Source: an uncultured Hyphomicrobiales bacterium
GTDB taxonomy: Bacteria; Pseudomonadota; Alphaproteobacteria; Rhizobiales; Beijerinckiaceae
Reading direction: 5' to 3'
Assembly: GCA_903847605.1 (NCBI GenBank)
Contig: CAINED010000013.1
Location: 439,000 to 502,999 of the forward strand
DNA: 64,000 nucleotides
Position 1 is the stretch's first letter; each line of letters begins with the position of its first letter. The notes below the pieces were generated by a model. The model did no database searches. It saw nothing but the letters and a program-made list of their open reading frames with translations, and was not told where the DNA came from. Of the stretch, positions 52,407-59,973 are shown one piece after another. The translations under genes were made by a program, and so were the position numbers.

Positions 52407-53468
52407 ATGGCCGAAGGCGAAAACAGGAAACCGGGACTTTTGGGGCGTCTTTTCGGGCGCAGCGAGCCTGCGCCTGCCCCGCAAAGCGATGCGGTTTCCC
52501 GCGATGGCGACGTTCCGCCGGCCGAAGCTTCACCGAAGCCCGAGCCCAAACGAAGCTGGTGGCAGCGCCTGCGCGAAGGGCTGGCGCGGTCCTCCTCCGC
52601 CCTGTCCCAGGGCATCGGCGACATTTTCACCAAGCGCAAGCTTGATGCGTCGACCCTGGAGGAGCTGGAAGACATCCTGATCCAGGCCGATCTCGGCGTT
52701 GCCATGGCCTCGCGCATTTCCGAGGCCGTGGGCAAGGGTCGCTACGACAAGGAAATCGCGCCCGAAGAAGTGAAAGAGATTCTCGCCGCCGAAGTCGAAA
52801 AGGTGCTGACGCCGGTGGCGATGCCGCTTGTCATCGACGCGACGAAAAAGCCCTTCGTGATCCTCGTGATCGGCGTCAACGGCTCCGGCAAGACGACGAC
52901 CATCGGCAAGCTCGCGTCGAAACTTCACGGCGACGGCCACAAGATCATGCTGGCCGCAGGCGACACGTTCCGCGCCGCGGCCATCGAGCAGTTGCGGATC
53001 TGGGGCGAGCGCACCAACGCGCCTGTCATAGCGCGCGAACAGGGATCGGATGCCGCCAGCCTCGGCTTCGAGGCCATCGAGGCCGCGCAGAAGGAAGGCG
53101 CGGATGTCCTCATCATGGACACGGCCGGCCGGCTGCAGAATCGCGCCGAACTGATGGCGGAACTCGAAAAGGTCGTGCGCGTGATGAAGAAGGTCGACGC
53201 CGCCGCGCCGCATGCCGTGCTGCTGGTGCTCGATGCGACGGTCGGCCAGAACGCGCTCAACCAGGTCGAGATTTTCGCGCGCACGGCCGGCGTCACCGGT
53301 CTCGTGATGACTAAACTCGACGGAACCGCGCGCGGCGGCATCCTGGTCGCCATAGCCGAAAAATTCGCCCTGCCCGTGCATTTCATCGGCGTCGGAGAAG
53401 GCGTCGACGATCTCGAGCCGTTCGAAGCGCGCGATTTCGCACATGCAATTGCCGGAATCGCGCGGTAG
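52407..53468 (+). CDS. ftsY: Signal recognition particle receptor FtsY
   Basis: About 353 residues. GTPase that docks SRP-ribosome complexes at the membrane. A short acidic/basic N-terminal A region (1-55) ends in WWQRLREGL, the amphipathic membrane-targeting helix, then the N domain (LDASTLEELEDILIQADLG), and the G domain: GVNGSGKTTTIGKLA (G1), DTFRAAAIEQL, DTAGRLQN (G3), TKLDGTARGG (G4) and GVGEGVDDLEPF at the end. The gene lies beside yciB, as in many Rhizobiales. Confidence 0.96.
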   Translation: MAEGENRKPGLLGRLFGRSEPAPAPQSDAVSRDGDVPPAEASPKPEPKRSWWQRLREGLARSSSALSQGIGDIFTKRKLDASTLEELEDILIQADLGVAMASRISEAVGKGRYDKEIAPEEVKEILAAEVEKVLTPVAMPLVIDATKKPFVILVIGVNGSGKTTTIGKLASKLHGDGHKIMLAAGDTFRAAAIEQLRIWGERTNAPVIAREQGSDAASLGFEAIEAAQKEGADVLIMDTAGRLQNRAELMAELEKVVRVMKKVDAAAPHAVLLVLDATVGQNALNQVEIFARTAGVTGLVMTKLDGTARGGILVAIAEKFALPVHFIGVGEGVDDLEPFEARDFAHAIAGIAR

Positions 53469-53483
53469 GCGGATACTGGACAG

Positions 53484-53610
53484 CGCGCCCTTTTTCCCTC
53501 GCGCTTCGAGACGGCCCGCGTTGCGGGCCTCCTCAGCATGAGGGAAAAAGGGCGCGATCATCGCCTCATCCTGAGGAGCGGCCGAAGGCCGCGTCTCGAA
53601 GGACGAGGCG
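53484..53610. repeat. Head-to-head pair of palindromic intergenic repeats (REP-like), family B
   Basis: Copy 1, read on the minus strand (53504-53544), and copy 2, on the plus strand (53564-53610), share CCTCAT-CTGAGGAG, a short GC hairpin and CGTCTCGAAG. CTTCGAGACG (53504-53513) is the exact complement of CGTCTCGAAG (53592-53601). Copy 1 contains GGCCCGC / GCGGGCC. A 17-bp perfect inverted repeat, CGCGCCCTTTTTCCCTC (53484-53500) with its complement (53540-53556), also overlaps copy 1. This resembles the widespread CTGAGGAG-type repeats of Bradyrhizobium relatives. It may terminate ftsY transcription. Confidence 0.8.
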
Positions 53611-53630
53611 ACTAACCGGATGTTATGTTG

Positions 53631-54248
53631 ATGGATGCAAGAGTCGAAGAAAGCCCGCGTTCAGCCGCCCGCCCCAAGGTGAATCCGCTGTTGAAGCTGG
53701 TGCTGGAAATGGGGCCGCTGGTTGCCTTCTTCATCACCAATTCGAAGTTCGGCATATTCCCGGCGACCGCCGTGCTGATGGTCTGCGTCGTCGCGGCGCT
53801 GATCGCCTCATATGTGCTGACCAAGCACTGGCCGGTCATGCCGGTGGTCACCTGCGTCGCGGTAATCTTCTTCGGCGCGCTGACGTTCTTCTTTCACGAC
53901 GAACTCTTCATCAAGCTGAAGCCGACCATCGTGAACGCCATCTTCGGCGCGGCTCTGCTCGGTGCGCTCGCCTATAACAAGTTGCTGCTGCCCGTGGTGC
54001 TCGACAGCGTGATGTCGCTGACGGAAGAAGGCTGGCGCAAGCTGACCGTGCGCTGGGGGCTGTTCTTCTTTGCGCTCGCCATTCTCAACGAAATCGTCTG
54101 GCGCACGCAGACGACGGATTTCTGGGTCAGCTTCAAGACCTTCGGCATCATGCCGCTGACGGTCGTCTTCGCGCTGACGCAGATACCCGTCATCATGAAG
54201 CACGAGCTGAAAGAAGAAGAGGCCGGGAAGTCGCCCGAGCATTTTTAG
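53631..54248 (+). CDS. yciB: Inner-membrane-spanning protein YciB (septation protein A family)
   Basis: About 205 residues (ATG 53631; ATG 53625 also in frame). Five to six transmembrane segments. Family marks: LLKLVLEMGPLVAFFITN at the N-terminus, GALTFFFHDELFIKLKPTI and WRKLTVRWGLFFFALAILNEIVWR. The E. coli homologue affects cell envelope integrity and septation together with other membrane proteins. Located between ftsY and the ccm genes, the usual Rhizobiales position. Confidence 0.92.
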   Translation: MDARVEESPRSAARPKVNPLLKLVLEMGPLVAFFITNSKFGIFPATAVLMVCVVAALIASYVLTKHWPVMPVVTCVAVIFFGALTFFFHDELFIKLKPTIVNAIFGAALLGALAYNKLLLPVVLDSVMSLTEEGWRKLTVRWGLFFFALAILNEIVWRTQTTDFWVSFKTFGIMPLTVVFALTQIPVIMKHELKEEEAGKSPEHF

Positions 54249-54350
54249 CGAGATGTCATCCCGGCCGAGCGAAGCGAGAGTCGGGATCGCAAAGTAAATG
54301 AACTTCGACGCGTTCCCGGATAAAATGCTTCGCTTTTTTTCGGGACGACC
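54249..54350. repeat. Intergenic repeat element, family A copy 2
   Basis: Starts GAGATGTCATCCCGGCC, then GAGCGAAGCGAGAG and TCGGGAT, and ends with CCCGGATAAAATGC plus GCTTTTTTTCGGG, in the same order as the element at 37481-37585. It lies between the convergent yciB and ccmG genes, where the T-rich end could help termination. Confidence 0.75.
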
Positions 54351-54357
54351 TACTCAA

Positions 54358-54948
54358 CTACTTCATCGCCTTTTCGATTTCTGGAATCAGCATATTCTTC
54401 AGCGCCTGTTCGGAAATCGGTCCTATAAACTTGTAGGCGATGGTTCCATCGGCCTTGATCACAAACGTTTCCGGCACGCCGTAAACGCCGAAGTCGATGC
54501 CCGTGCGGCCCGAGCGATCCGCGCCGATCAGCGCATAGGGATTGCCGAGATCGGCGAGAAATTTTTTCGCGTTGGCCGGAATGTCCTTGTAATTCAGGCC
54601 GGCGATGCGCAGTCCCTTCGCCTTGAGCGTTTCGTCCTTAGCTAGCGCCATCAGTTGTGGATGCTCGTCTCGGCAGGGCCCGCACCAGCTCGCGAAAATA
54701 TTGATGACGGTGACGCCGCTTTTCCGGAGGTCGGCATCGGCGAAGCCCGGCTGCGTCATGCCTTCCAGCGGCGGCAGGTTGAAGGCCGGCACGGACCGTC
54801 CGATCAACGCAGAAGGCACGCGCGAGGAATCCGTGCCGAGTCGCGAGAGAAACAGACCGGCCAGCGCGAGGAAGATCGCGAGCGGGATCAGCGCAAACAT
54901 AAAGCGCCGCGCGTTGCCGGACGTTTGTTGGGTTGTCGGATCGCTCAT
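54358..54948 (-). CDS. ccmG: Thiol:disulfide oxidoreductase CcmG/DsbE
   Basis: About 196 residues, cytochrome c maturation. The ATG at 54948 overlaps the ccmD stop (ATGA) and has CGGAAG upstream. One N-terminal transmembrane helix (FMFALIPLAIFLALAGLFL) anchors a periplasmic thioredoxin fold. Active-site cysteines are Cys89 and Cys92 in ASWCGPC, with YGVPETFVI containing the cis-proline. It keeps apocytochrome heme-binding cysteines reduced for heme ligation. Confidence 0.94.
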   Translation of the reverse strand: MSDPTTQQTSGNARRFMFALIPLAIFLALAGLFLSRLGTDSSRVPSALIGRSVPAFNLPPLEGMTQPGFADADLRKSGVTVINIFASWCGPCRDEHPQLMALAKDETLKAKGLRIAGLNYKDIPANAKKFLADLGNPYALIGADRSGRTGIDFGVYGVPETFVIKADGTIAYKFIGPISEQALKNMLIPEIEKAMK

Positions 54949-55097
54949 GCGTCTTCCGCCTCGGCGCCGCGCGGGGGAAATTTTTGCAGCGCCCGGCGCA
55001 GCGCGAAATAGTCGCTCGTGATCGCGCCGATCATGCCGAGCAGAACCAGGGCAGTGACGGCATAGGCCGCGAGAATGAAAGCGCCGTGCGTGGTCAA
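54945..55097 (-). CDS. ccmD: Heme exporter protein CcmD (50 aa)
   Basis: A very short gene with a TTG start at 55097 that overlaps the ccmC stop (TTGA); its stop overlaps the ccmG start (ATGA). The protein begins MTTHGAFILAAYAVTALV (with TTG read as Met), a single transmembrane helix, continues LLGMIGAITSDYFALRRALQ, and ends in a short charged tail. The HGxF-helix-Y.ALRR pattern is the CcmD signature. It stabilises CcmE with the CcmABC complex. Easily missed because of its size and start codon. Confidence 0.9.
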   Translation of the reverse strand: MTTHGAFILAAYAVTALVLLGMIGAITSDYFALRRALQKFPPRGAEAEDA

Positions 55098-55822
55098 CGC
55101 GCGTCCTCCTGCGCCGCGAGAATCGACAGGCGTCGCAACCGGCGGCGCAGGATTTCATTGCGCGTCGACATCATGTGCAGCGTGAAAAAGAGAATCGTGA
55201 AGCCGAGCGCCATCACCAGAAGCGGCCACAGCATGGAGGGATGGATCGTCGGCCCGCCGAGCCGGAAAACGGAAGCAGGCTGATGCAGCGTCGACCACCA
55301 GTCGACCGAGAATTTGATGATCGGCAGGTTGACCGCGCCGACGAGGGTGAGGATCGCCGCAGCGCGCGCCGCCTTCGGCGGCTCCTCGATGGTCTGCCAC
55401 AGCGCAATCAGGCCGAGGTAGATGATGAAGAGTACGAGCACCGAGGTGAGCCGCGCGTCCCATACCCACCACGTTCCCCACATGGGCTTGCCCCAGAGCG
55501 AGCCGGTGACGAGGCAGATGAAGGTGAAAGCTGCGCCAAGGGGCGCGGCGGCCTTTTGGGCCGCGTCTGCGAGCGGATGCCGCCAGACCAGCGTGCCCAG
55601 CGCCGACAGGCACATCACGCCATAGCAGAACATCGACAGCCAGGCGGCGGGAACGTGGATATACATGATGCGCACGGTCTCGCCCTGCTGATAATCGGCG
55701 GGCGAAGAAAAGAACGCCCCCCACAGGCCGAAAGCCAGCAGCGCGACCGCGAGCGCCCCCGTCCAGGGGATCAGCGCATTGGCGAGGCGCAGGAAATTGG
55801 CGGGATTGGCGTATTTCCACAT
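55094..55822 (-). CDS. ccmC: Heme exporter/handling protein CcmC
   Basis: About 242 residues, six transmembrane segments. ATG at 55822. The tryptophan-rich heme-handling motif PMWGTWWVWDARLTS is intact, as are conserved histidines in YIHVPAAWLS and HQPASV that ligate heme. It presents heme to the chaperone CcmE. It is the first gene of a tightly overlapping ccmCDG operon. In relatives ccmB normally precedes it; here two other genes intervene. Confidence 0.94.
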   Translation of the reverse strand: MWKYANPANFLRLANALIPWTGALAVALLAFGLWGAFFSSPADYQQGETVRIMYIHVPAAWLSMFCYGVMCLSALGTLVWRHPLADAAQKAAAPLGAAFTFICLVTGSLWGKPMWGTWWVWDARLTSVLVLFIIYLGLIALWQTIEEPPKAARAAAILTLVGAVNLPIIKFSVDWWSTLHQPASVFRLGGPTIHPSMLWPLLVMALGFTILFFTLHMMSTRNEILRRRLRRLSILAAQEDAR

Positions 55823-55988
55823 GGGCGCAGATGTATTGCCCGGCCGGGCCAAAGGCAATTGTCCGAGCGCAAGAGGGCGGCAGCATCCGATCACGCTTAT
55901 GTGGACTCGGTGGATTTGAGGTCGCGGCAGCATTCCGGTAAGCCGGTTGTGGTCTCCTGAAACCGGTTTTTCGTTCTACGGCTTCTCC

Positions 55989-57461
55989 ATGCGTTTTGTC
56001 TGGCTGTTTGTGGCTCTTGCCCTTGGCGGTTGCAACGCCGCCAACCAATCCTCGCTCGTCACCCCGACGATCGCCGAGGTGCAACAGGCCGCCACCTCGC
56101 CCTGGGTGTCCAGGACGCTGGAAACCGACGTTGTCAGGCGTTTCGGCGGGGCCTACAGCCATCCGCCAGCCGAAGCCATGCTGCAGGAAACATTGCAGGA
56201 TCTGACGCGGGCTTCGGGGATCGAGGGCCTGCCGCAGCGGGTGATCCTGCTGGATTCGGCGATCTACAACGCCGCCGCTCTCCCAAATGGCCAGCTTTTC
56301 GTGACGCGCGGCATGCTGGCGCTGGCCAACGACAGGTCGGAAATCGCGGCGGCGCTGGCGCATGAGCTTGGCCACGTCATCGCCCGCCATTCGGCCCAGC
56401 GGGTGGTGGCCCGGGCGCAAGCGCAGGCCGATGCGCAGAACGTGGCACGCACCTTTGGCGATCCCGAAATCACGCGTGCGACGGTCTCGGCCTATCAGCA
56501 ATCGCTGGCGGCGTTCTCCCGCGAGAAGGAAATAGAGGCCGACCGCATCGCGGTCGATCTCCTGCGCAAGGCGGGCTACGACACGGTCGGCGCCCTGCGC
56601 ATGATGCAGTCGCTCGATCGCATGAACGCTTTTTACGCCAACCTCGCCCGCGTGCAGCGCGCACCTTCCTCGCCGCTGGCGAGCCATCCCACCACAACCG
56701 AGCGCGTCGAGGCGACGCGGAAACTCGTTGCTGCGGCGAGCGGCGGGCGCACCGACCGCGAGCGCTACCTCGCCAGCATTTCCGGCATTGCTTTTGGCGA
56801 AACAGGGCGCGGCGGTTTCGTGCGCGGGCGCTCCTTCCTGCACCGCGGTCTCGATATCGCGATCACCATGCCTCAGGGCTATGTGGTGCGCGGTTATGCG
56901 GACGCCGTCGGCGCGGTGAAGCAGGGCGGCAAGAGCGTGATGATCTTCCGGCGCATGGCCGATGGCGTCGCGGGCGATCCCGAGGCGGCGCTGCGTCTGC
57001 TGTTATCGCGCGCCAACGTGCCGGTGACCATTACGCCGCTCGGTGGATCGCAGCGCGGCGCAATGGCGGCTATCGATACGCGCACAGGCAAGTCGCGGCT
57101 GGCGGTCGTCGTGGTCGGCGCCCGCGTCTACCGGCTTTTCATGACGTCCTCCGCGCCCGACGGCGCATTCGACCGCGATTTTTCAGAAACGATAGCCACG
57201 TTGCGCAATCTCGGCCCGCAGGACGAGCGCGTCGCGCGCCAGCAGGCGGTGCGGATCGTACGCGCCGAGGGACCGGGCGCGCTGGCGCGGCTCGCGGCGC
57301 AGAGCGGCGATCCCGATCACGGGCTGCAATTGCTGCTCGCGCTGAACGGCCTGCGTAGTGCGGCGGACCTGCGTCCGGGAGCGCAGATCAAGGCGCTGGA
57401 ACTGGGCGACGCGCCCATTGCAAACGCCACGGCGCAACCTGTGACCGCTCAGGGCAGCTAG
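55989..57461 (+). CDS. M48-family metalloprotease lipoprotein (second copy)
   Basis: About 490 residues. The ATG at 55989 opens MRFVWLFVALALGGC with lipid-attachment Cys15. Zinc motif HELGH (His125, His129) plus EIEADRIAV for the third ligand. The C-terminal region DPDHGLQLLLALNGL ... GAQIKALELGD parallels the tail of the protease at 23219, so the two are paralogues with the same three-part layout. It stands alone on the plus strand inside the ccm region. Likely periplasmic quality control. Confidence 0.88.
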   Translation: MRFVWLFVALALGGCNAANQSSLVTPTIAEVQQAATSPWVSRTLETDVVRRFGGAYSHPPAEAMLQETLQDLTRASGIEGLPQRVILLDSAIYNAAALPNGQLFVTRGMLALANDRSEIAAALAHELGHVIARHSAQRVVARAQAQADAQNVARTFGDPEITRATVSAYQQSLAAFSREKEIEADRIAVDLLRKAGYDTVGALRMMQSLDRMNAFYANLARVQRAPSSPLASHPTTTERVEATRKLVAAASGGRTDRERYLASISGIAFGETGRGGFVRGRSFLHRGLDIAITMPQGYVVRGYADAVGAVKQGGKSVMIFRRMADGVAGDPEAALRLLLSRANVPVTITPLGGSQRGAMAAIDTRTGKSRLAVVVVGARVYRLFMTSSAPDGAFDRDFSETIATLRNLGPQDERVARQQAVRIVRAEGPGALARLAAQSGDPDHGLQLLLALNGLRSAADLRPGAQIKALELGDAPIANATAQPVTAQGS

Positions 57462-57464
57462 CTG

Positions 57465-58439
57465 CTATTCGAGTGTCGGGCCGAAACGCTTCTTGACGAT
57501 ATCGCCCCATTGCTTGCGTTCCGCCGCGAAGAATTTCGTGGCATCCGCCGGCGAAAGGCTGTCGACATTGATGCCGAGCTGCGCGATGCGCGCCGCCACT
57601 TCCGGTGTTTTCAGGACAGCGTCCACATCCCTGTAGATTCTTTCGGACAGCGCTGGCGGCAAAGCCGGCGGGCCGACCAGCCCGAACCATGTCAGCGCAT
57701 ACATGCCCTCCACGCCCCCTTCGTCCATCGTCGGGACATTGGGCAGGATGCTCGCGCGTGTCTTCGCTGTTGTCGCGATGGCTTTGACCTTGTCGCCCTC
57801 GATCATCGCTTTCGCCGTCGTCACGATGTCGAAAACCATGTCGACATGGCCATTCATCACATCGATAAGAGCAGGCGCCGCGCCACGGTAAGGCACGTGG
57901 ACCATTTGTACGCCCGTGAGGATTTCCAGTTGCAGCGCGGCCAGATGCGCCGTCGAACCTACGCTCGATGAGGCATAGGTGACTTTGCCCGGGTTTGCCC
58001 TGGCGTAGTTGACCAATTCCCGCGCGGATGCCGCGGGAAAGTTGGGCCGCGTCACGAGTACGTAGGGCACGCTGCCGACCATCGAGATCGACGCAAAGGT
58101 CGCCGGATCGTAGCCGGGATTTTTGTAGATGAAGGGATTGATCACGAGCGGCGGCGCTGGAACGAAGAGCAGCGTATGCCCGTCAGGCGTCGCCCGCGCA
58201 ATGGTTTGTCCGCCGATATTGCCGCCTGCGCCGGACATGTTGTCGACCACGACGGACTGGCCCCATTTCCGCGACAGGTGCTCCGCGATGAGCCGGGCCA
58301 GCACATCGGTACCCGAACCCGCCGGGAACGGCATGATCATGCGCACCGAGCGCGTCGGATAGTTGTCTTGCGCCTGCAGGGATGCAGCGGGGAAAAGAAA
58401 TGCAATCAGGCAGGCGCAAAGCGATACGAGTAATTTCAT
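57465..58439 (-). CDS. Canonical TctC/Bug-type solute-binding protein
   Basis: About 324 residues. ATG at 58439 with GGGAGG upstream and signal peptide MKLLVSLCACLIAFLFPAAS. Textbook Bug sequence: YPTRSVRMIMPFPAGSGTDVLAR, NMSGAGGNIGGQTIAR and VPYRGAAPALIDVMNG. It binds small carboxylates. No TctAB partner genes. It lies between ccmB and ccmC on the same strand, 103 bases after ccmB, and may be expressed by read-through from it. Confidence 0.9.
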   Translation of the reverse strand: MKLLVSLCACLIAFLFPAASLQAQDNYPTRSVRMIMPFPAGSGTDVLARLIAEHLSRKWGQSVVVDNMSGAGGNIGGQTIARATPDGHTLLFVPAPPLVINPFIYKNPGYDPATFASISMVGSVPYVLVTRPNFPAASARELVNYARANPGKVTYASSSVGSTAHLAALQLEILTGVQMVHVPYRGAAPALIDVMNGHVDMVFDIVTTAKAMIEGDKVKAIATTAKTRASILPNVPTMDEGGVEGMYALTWFGLVGPPALPPALSERIYRDVDAVLKTPEVAARIAQLGINVDSLSPADATKFFAAERKQWGDIVKKRFGPTLE

Positions 58440-58542
58440 TCTTGCCTCCCATCGGCGCTTTGATTTTTGGCTGAGCCGCATCGCGCCGTGTTTGGCTGCA
58501 TGTTGCCCTTCCGCCCGGAAGTCGGCAAGCGCTTGTGAAAAC

Positions 58543-59214
58543 TCAGTCCCCCATGCCGCGCAGCGCCGCCGCCGCCGCAAAGGGGGCGAGCGCCATCGCG
58601 GCCAGCGACAGGCCTGCGAGGACCAGAAGCGGCGTCGCGAAGGGGATCGTACCGCCGCTGGCGGCAGACGCTGCGGAAACGCCGAATATCAGCACCGGAA
58701 TGGCCATCGGCAGGATCAGGATGGCACTCAGGAGTCCGCCGCGACGCATCGAGGCTGTCAACGCTGCGCCGATCGCGCCGAGAAACGTCAGGGCCGGCGT
58801 GCCCACGAGAAGAGTCGCCGTCGTGCCGGCGAGCGCTGTCGCATCCATCGCCAGCATCAGGCCGAAGAAAGGCGCGGCGACAACGAGCGGCAGGCAGGTC
58901 GCGATCCAGTGAGCGATGCATTTTATGGCGACGATTAATTCGAGGGGCGCATCGGACAGGCGCAACAGGTCAAGCGATCCATCCTCGTGATCGGATTGAA
59001 ACAGCCGGTCCTGCCCGAGCAGTGTCGCGAGCAAGGCTGCGATCCAGAGGATTGCCGGCCCGATGCGCGAGAGCAAGTTCAGATCGGGCCCGATCGCGAA
59101 AGGCACGATTGTTACGAGGATCAGAAAGAACACGACGCCGATCGCCGCGCCGCCGCCGATGCGCCGGGCCAGCCGCAATTCGCGCAAAAGAAGCGCTGCG
59201 AGCGGAGATTTCAC
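58543..59214 (-). CDS. ccmB: Heme exporter protein CcmB
   Basis: About 223 residues, six transmembrane segments, membrane subunit of the CcmAB ABC transporter needed to release holo-CcmE. Starts MKSPLAALLLRELRLARRIGG and contains the family block LFQSDHEDGSLDLLRL with the conserved acidic residues. Its ATG overlaps the ccmA stop (ATGA), so translation is coupled. Confidence 0.93.
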   Translation of the reverse strand: MKSPLAALLLRELRLARRIGGGAAIGVVFFLILVTIVPFAIGPDLNLLSRIGPAILWIAALLATLLGQDRLFQSDHEDGSLDLLRLSDAPLELIVAIKCIAHWIATCLPLVVAAPFFGLMLAMDATALAGTTATLLVGTPALTFLGAIGAALTASMRRGGLLSAILILPMAIPVLIFGVSAASAASGGTIPFATPLLVLAGLSLAAMALAPFAAAAALRGMGD

Positions 59215-59876
59215 GCCGTCGCTCCCCGTGCGCGCTGCGCCTCGATCCGCAATTCGCGCGCGCCTTCAAGCCCGAGCGGGGAATGGGTCGCGGCGACGAC
59301 GATGCCACCGTTGTCGAGATGGGCGCGCATGATACCGGCGAAGCGCTGTTGCGCCGCCACGTCGAGCGCCGTGGTCGGCTCGTCCAGAAGCCACAGGGGC
59401 CGGCGCGCCACAAGAAGCCGCGCGAGCGCGACGCGTCGCTTTTGACCTGCGGAAAGATAGCCCGCGGGAAAATCCGCAACGTGAGGCAGATCGACGGCGG
59501 CCAGCGCCGCTTCGGCGCTTGAACCCTGCCGCCCGAGCATGGCGGCCCAGAAATCGAGATTTTCCCGTACCGTCAGCCCGCTTTTCATGCCGTCGGCATG
59601 GCCGAGATAATGGGCAAAGAGGCCGGGCGGATCACCCACTTCGATCCCGTCACCGCTCACCCGAATGGTTCCCGCCAATGAGGGGAGCAGGCCGGCGAGG
59701 GTGCGCAACAGGGTCGATTTACCCGCGCCGTTCGAACCGGTGACAACCAGCGCTTCCCCGCCGGCAAGCGAAAACGACAGATCCGCCGTCAACGCGCGCC
59801 CGCTGCGGCCGATGGCCAGATTTTCGGCAGCAAGCCGAAAATCCCGCCAGCCTTCGAAGGTAGAATGAAGCGACAT
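59211..59876 (-). CDS. ccmA: Heme exporter ATP-binding protein CcmA
   Basis: About 221 residues. ATG at 59876 within the divergent region with acnA (97 bases). ABC signature elements: Walker A TGSNGAGKST (Lys53), LSAGQKRRVALARLL (signature), LLDEPTTALD (Walker B) and ATHSPLGL (H-loop). Slightly long N-terminus (MSLHSTFEGWRDFRL) before the core. Works with CcmB, and indirectly CcmCD and CcmE, in c-type cytochrome assembly. Confidence 0.94.
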   Translation of the reverse strand: MSLHSTFEGWRDFRLAAENLAIGRSGRALTADLSFSLAGGEALVVTGSNGAGKSTLLRTLAGLLPSLAGTIRVSGDGIEVGDPPGLFAHYLGHADGMKSGLTVRENLDFWAAMLGRQGSSAEAALAAVDLPHVADFPAGYLSAGQKRRVALARLLVARRPLWLLDEPTTALDVAAQQRFAGIMRAHLDNGGIVVAATHSPLGLEGARELRIEAQRARGATA

Positions 59877-59973
59877 GATCTTCGTGTAGCCCTTGCCGCG
59901 AAAATTATCTATAAGCCGCGCGGTTTCTGCTATCGGACCAATATCCCGAGGCCAATCAGACAGGACGCAGCCG

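Noticed and set aside
55155-56843. 562-codon minus-strand frame covering ccmC and the M48 gene
   Set aside because: It overlaps two genes with intact catalytic motifs on proper frames and has no domain of its own.
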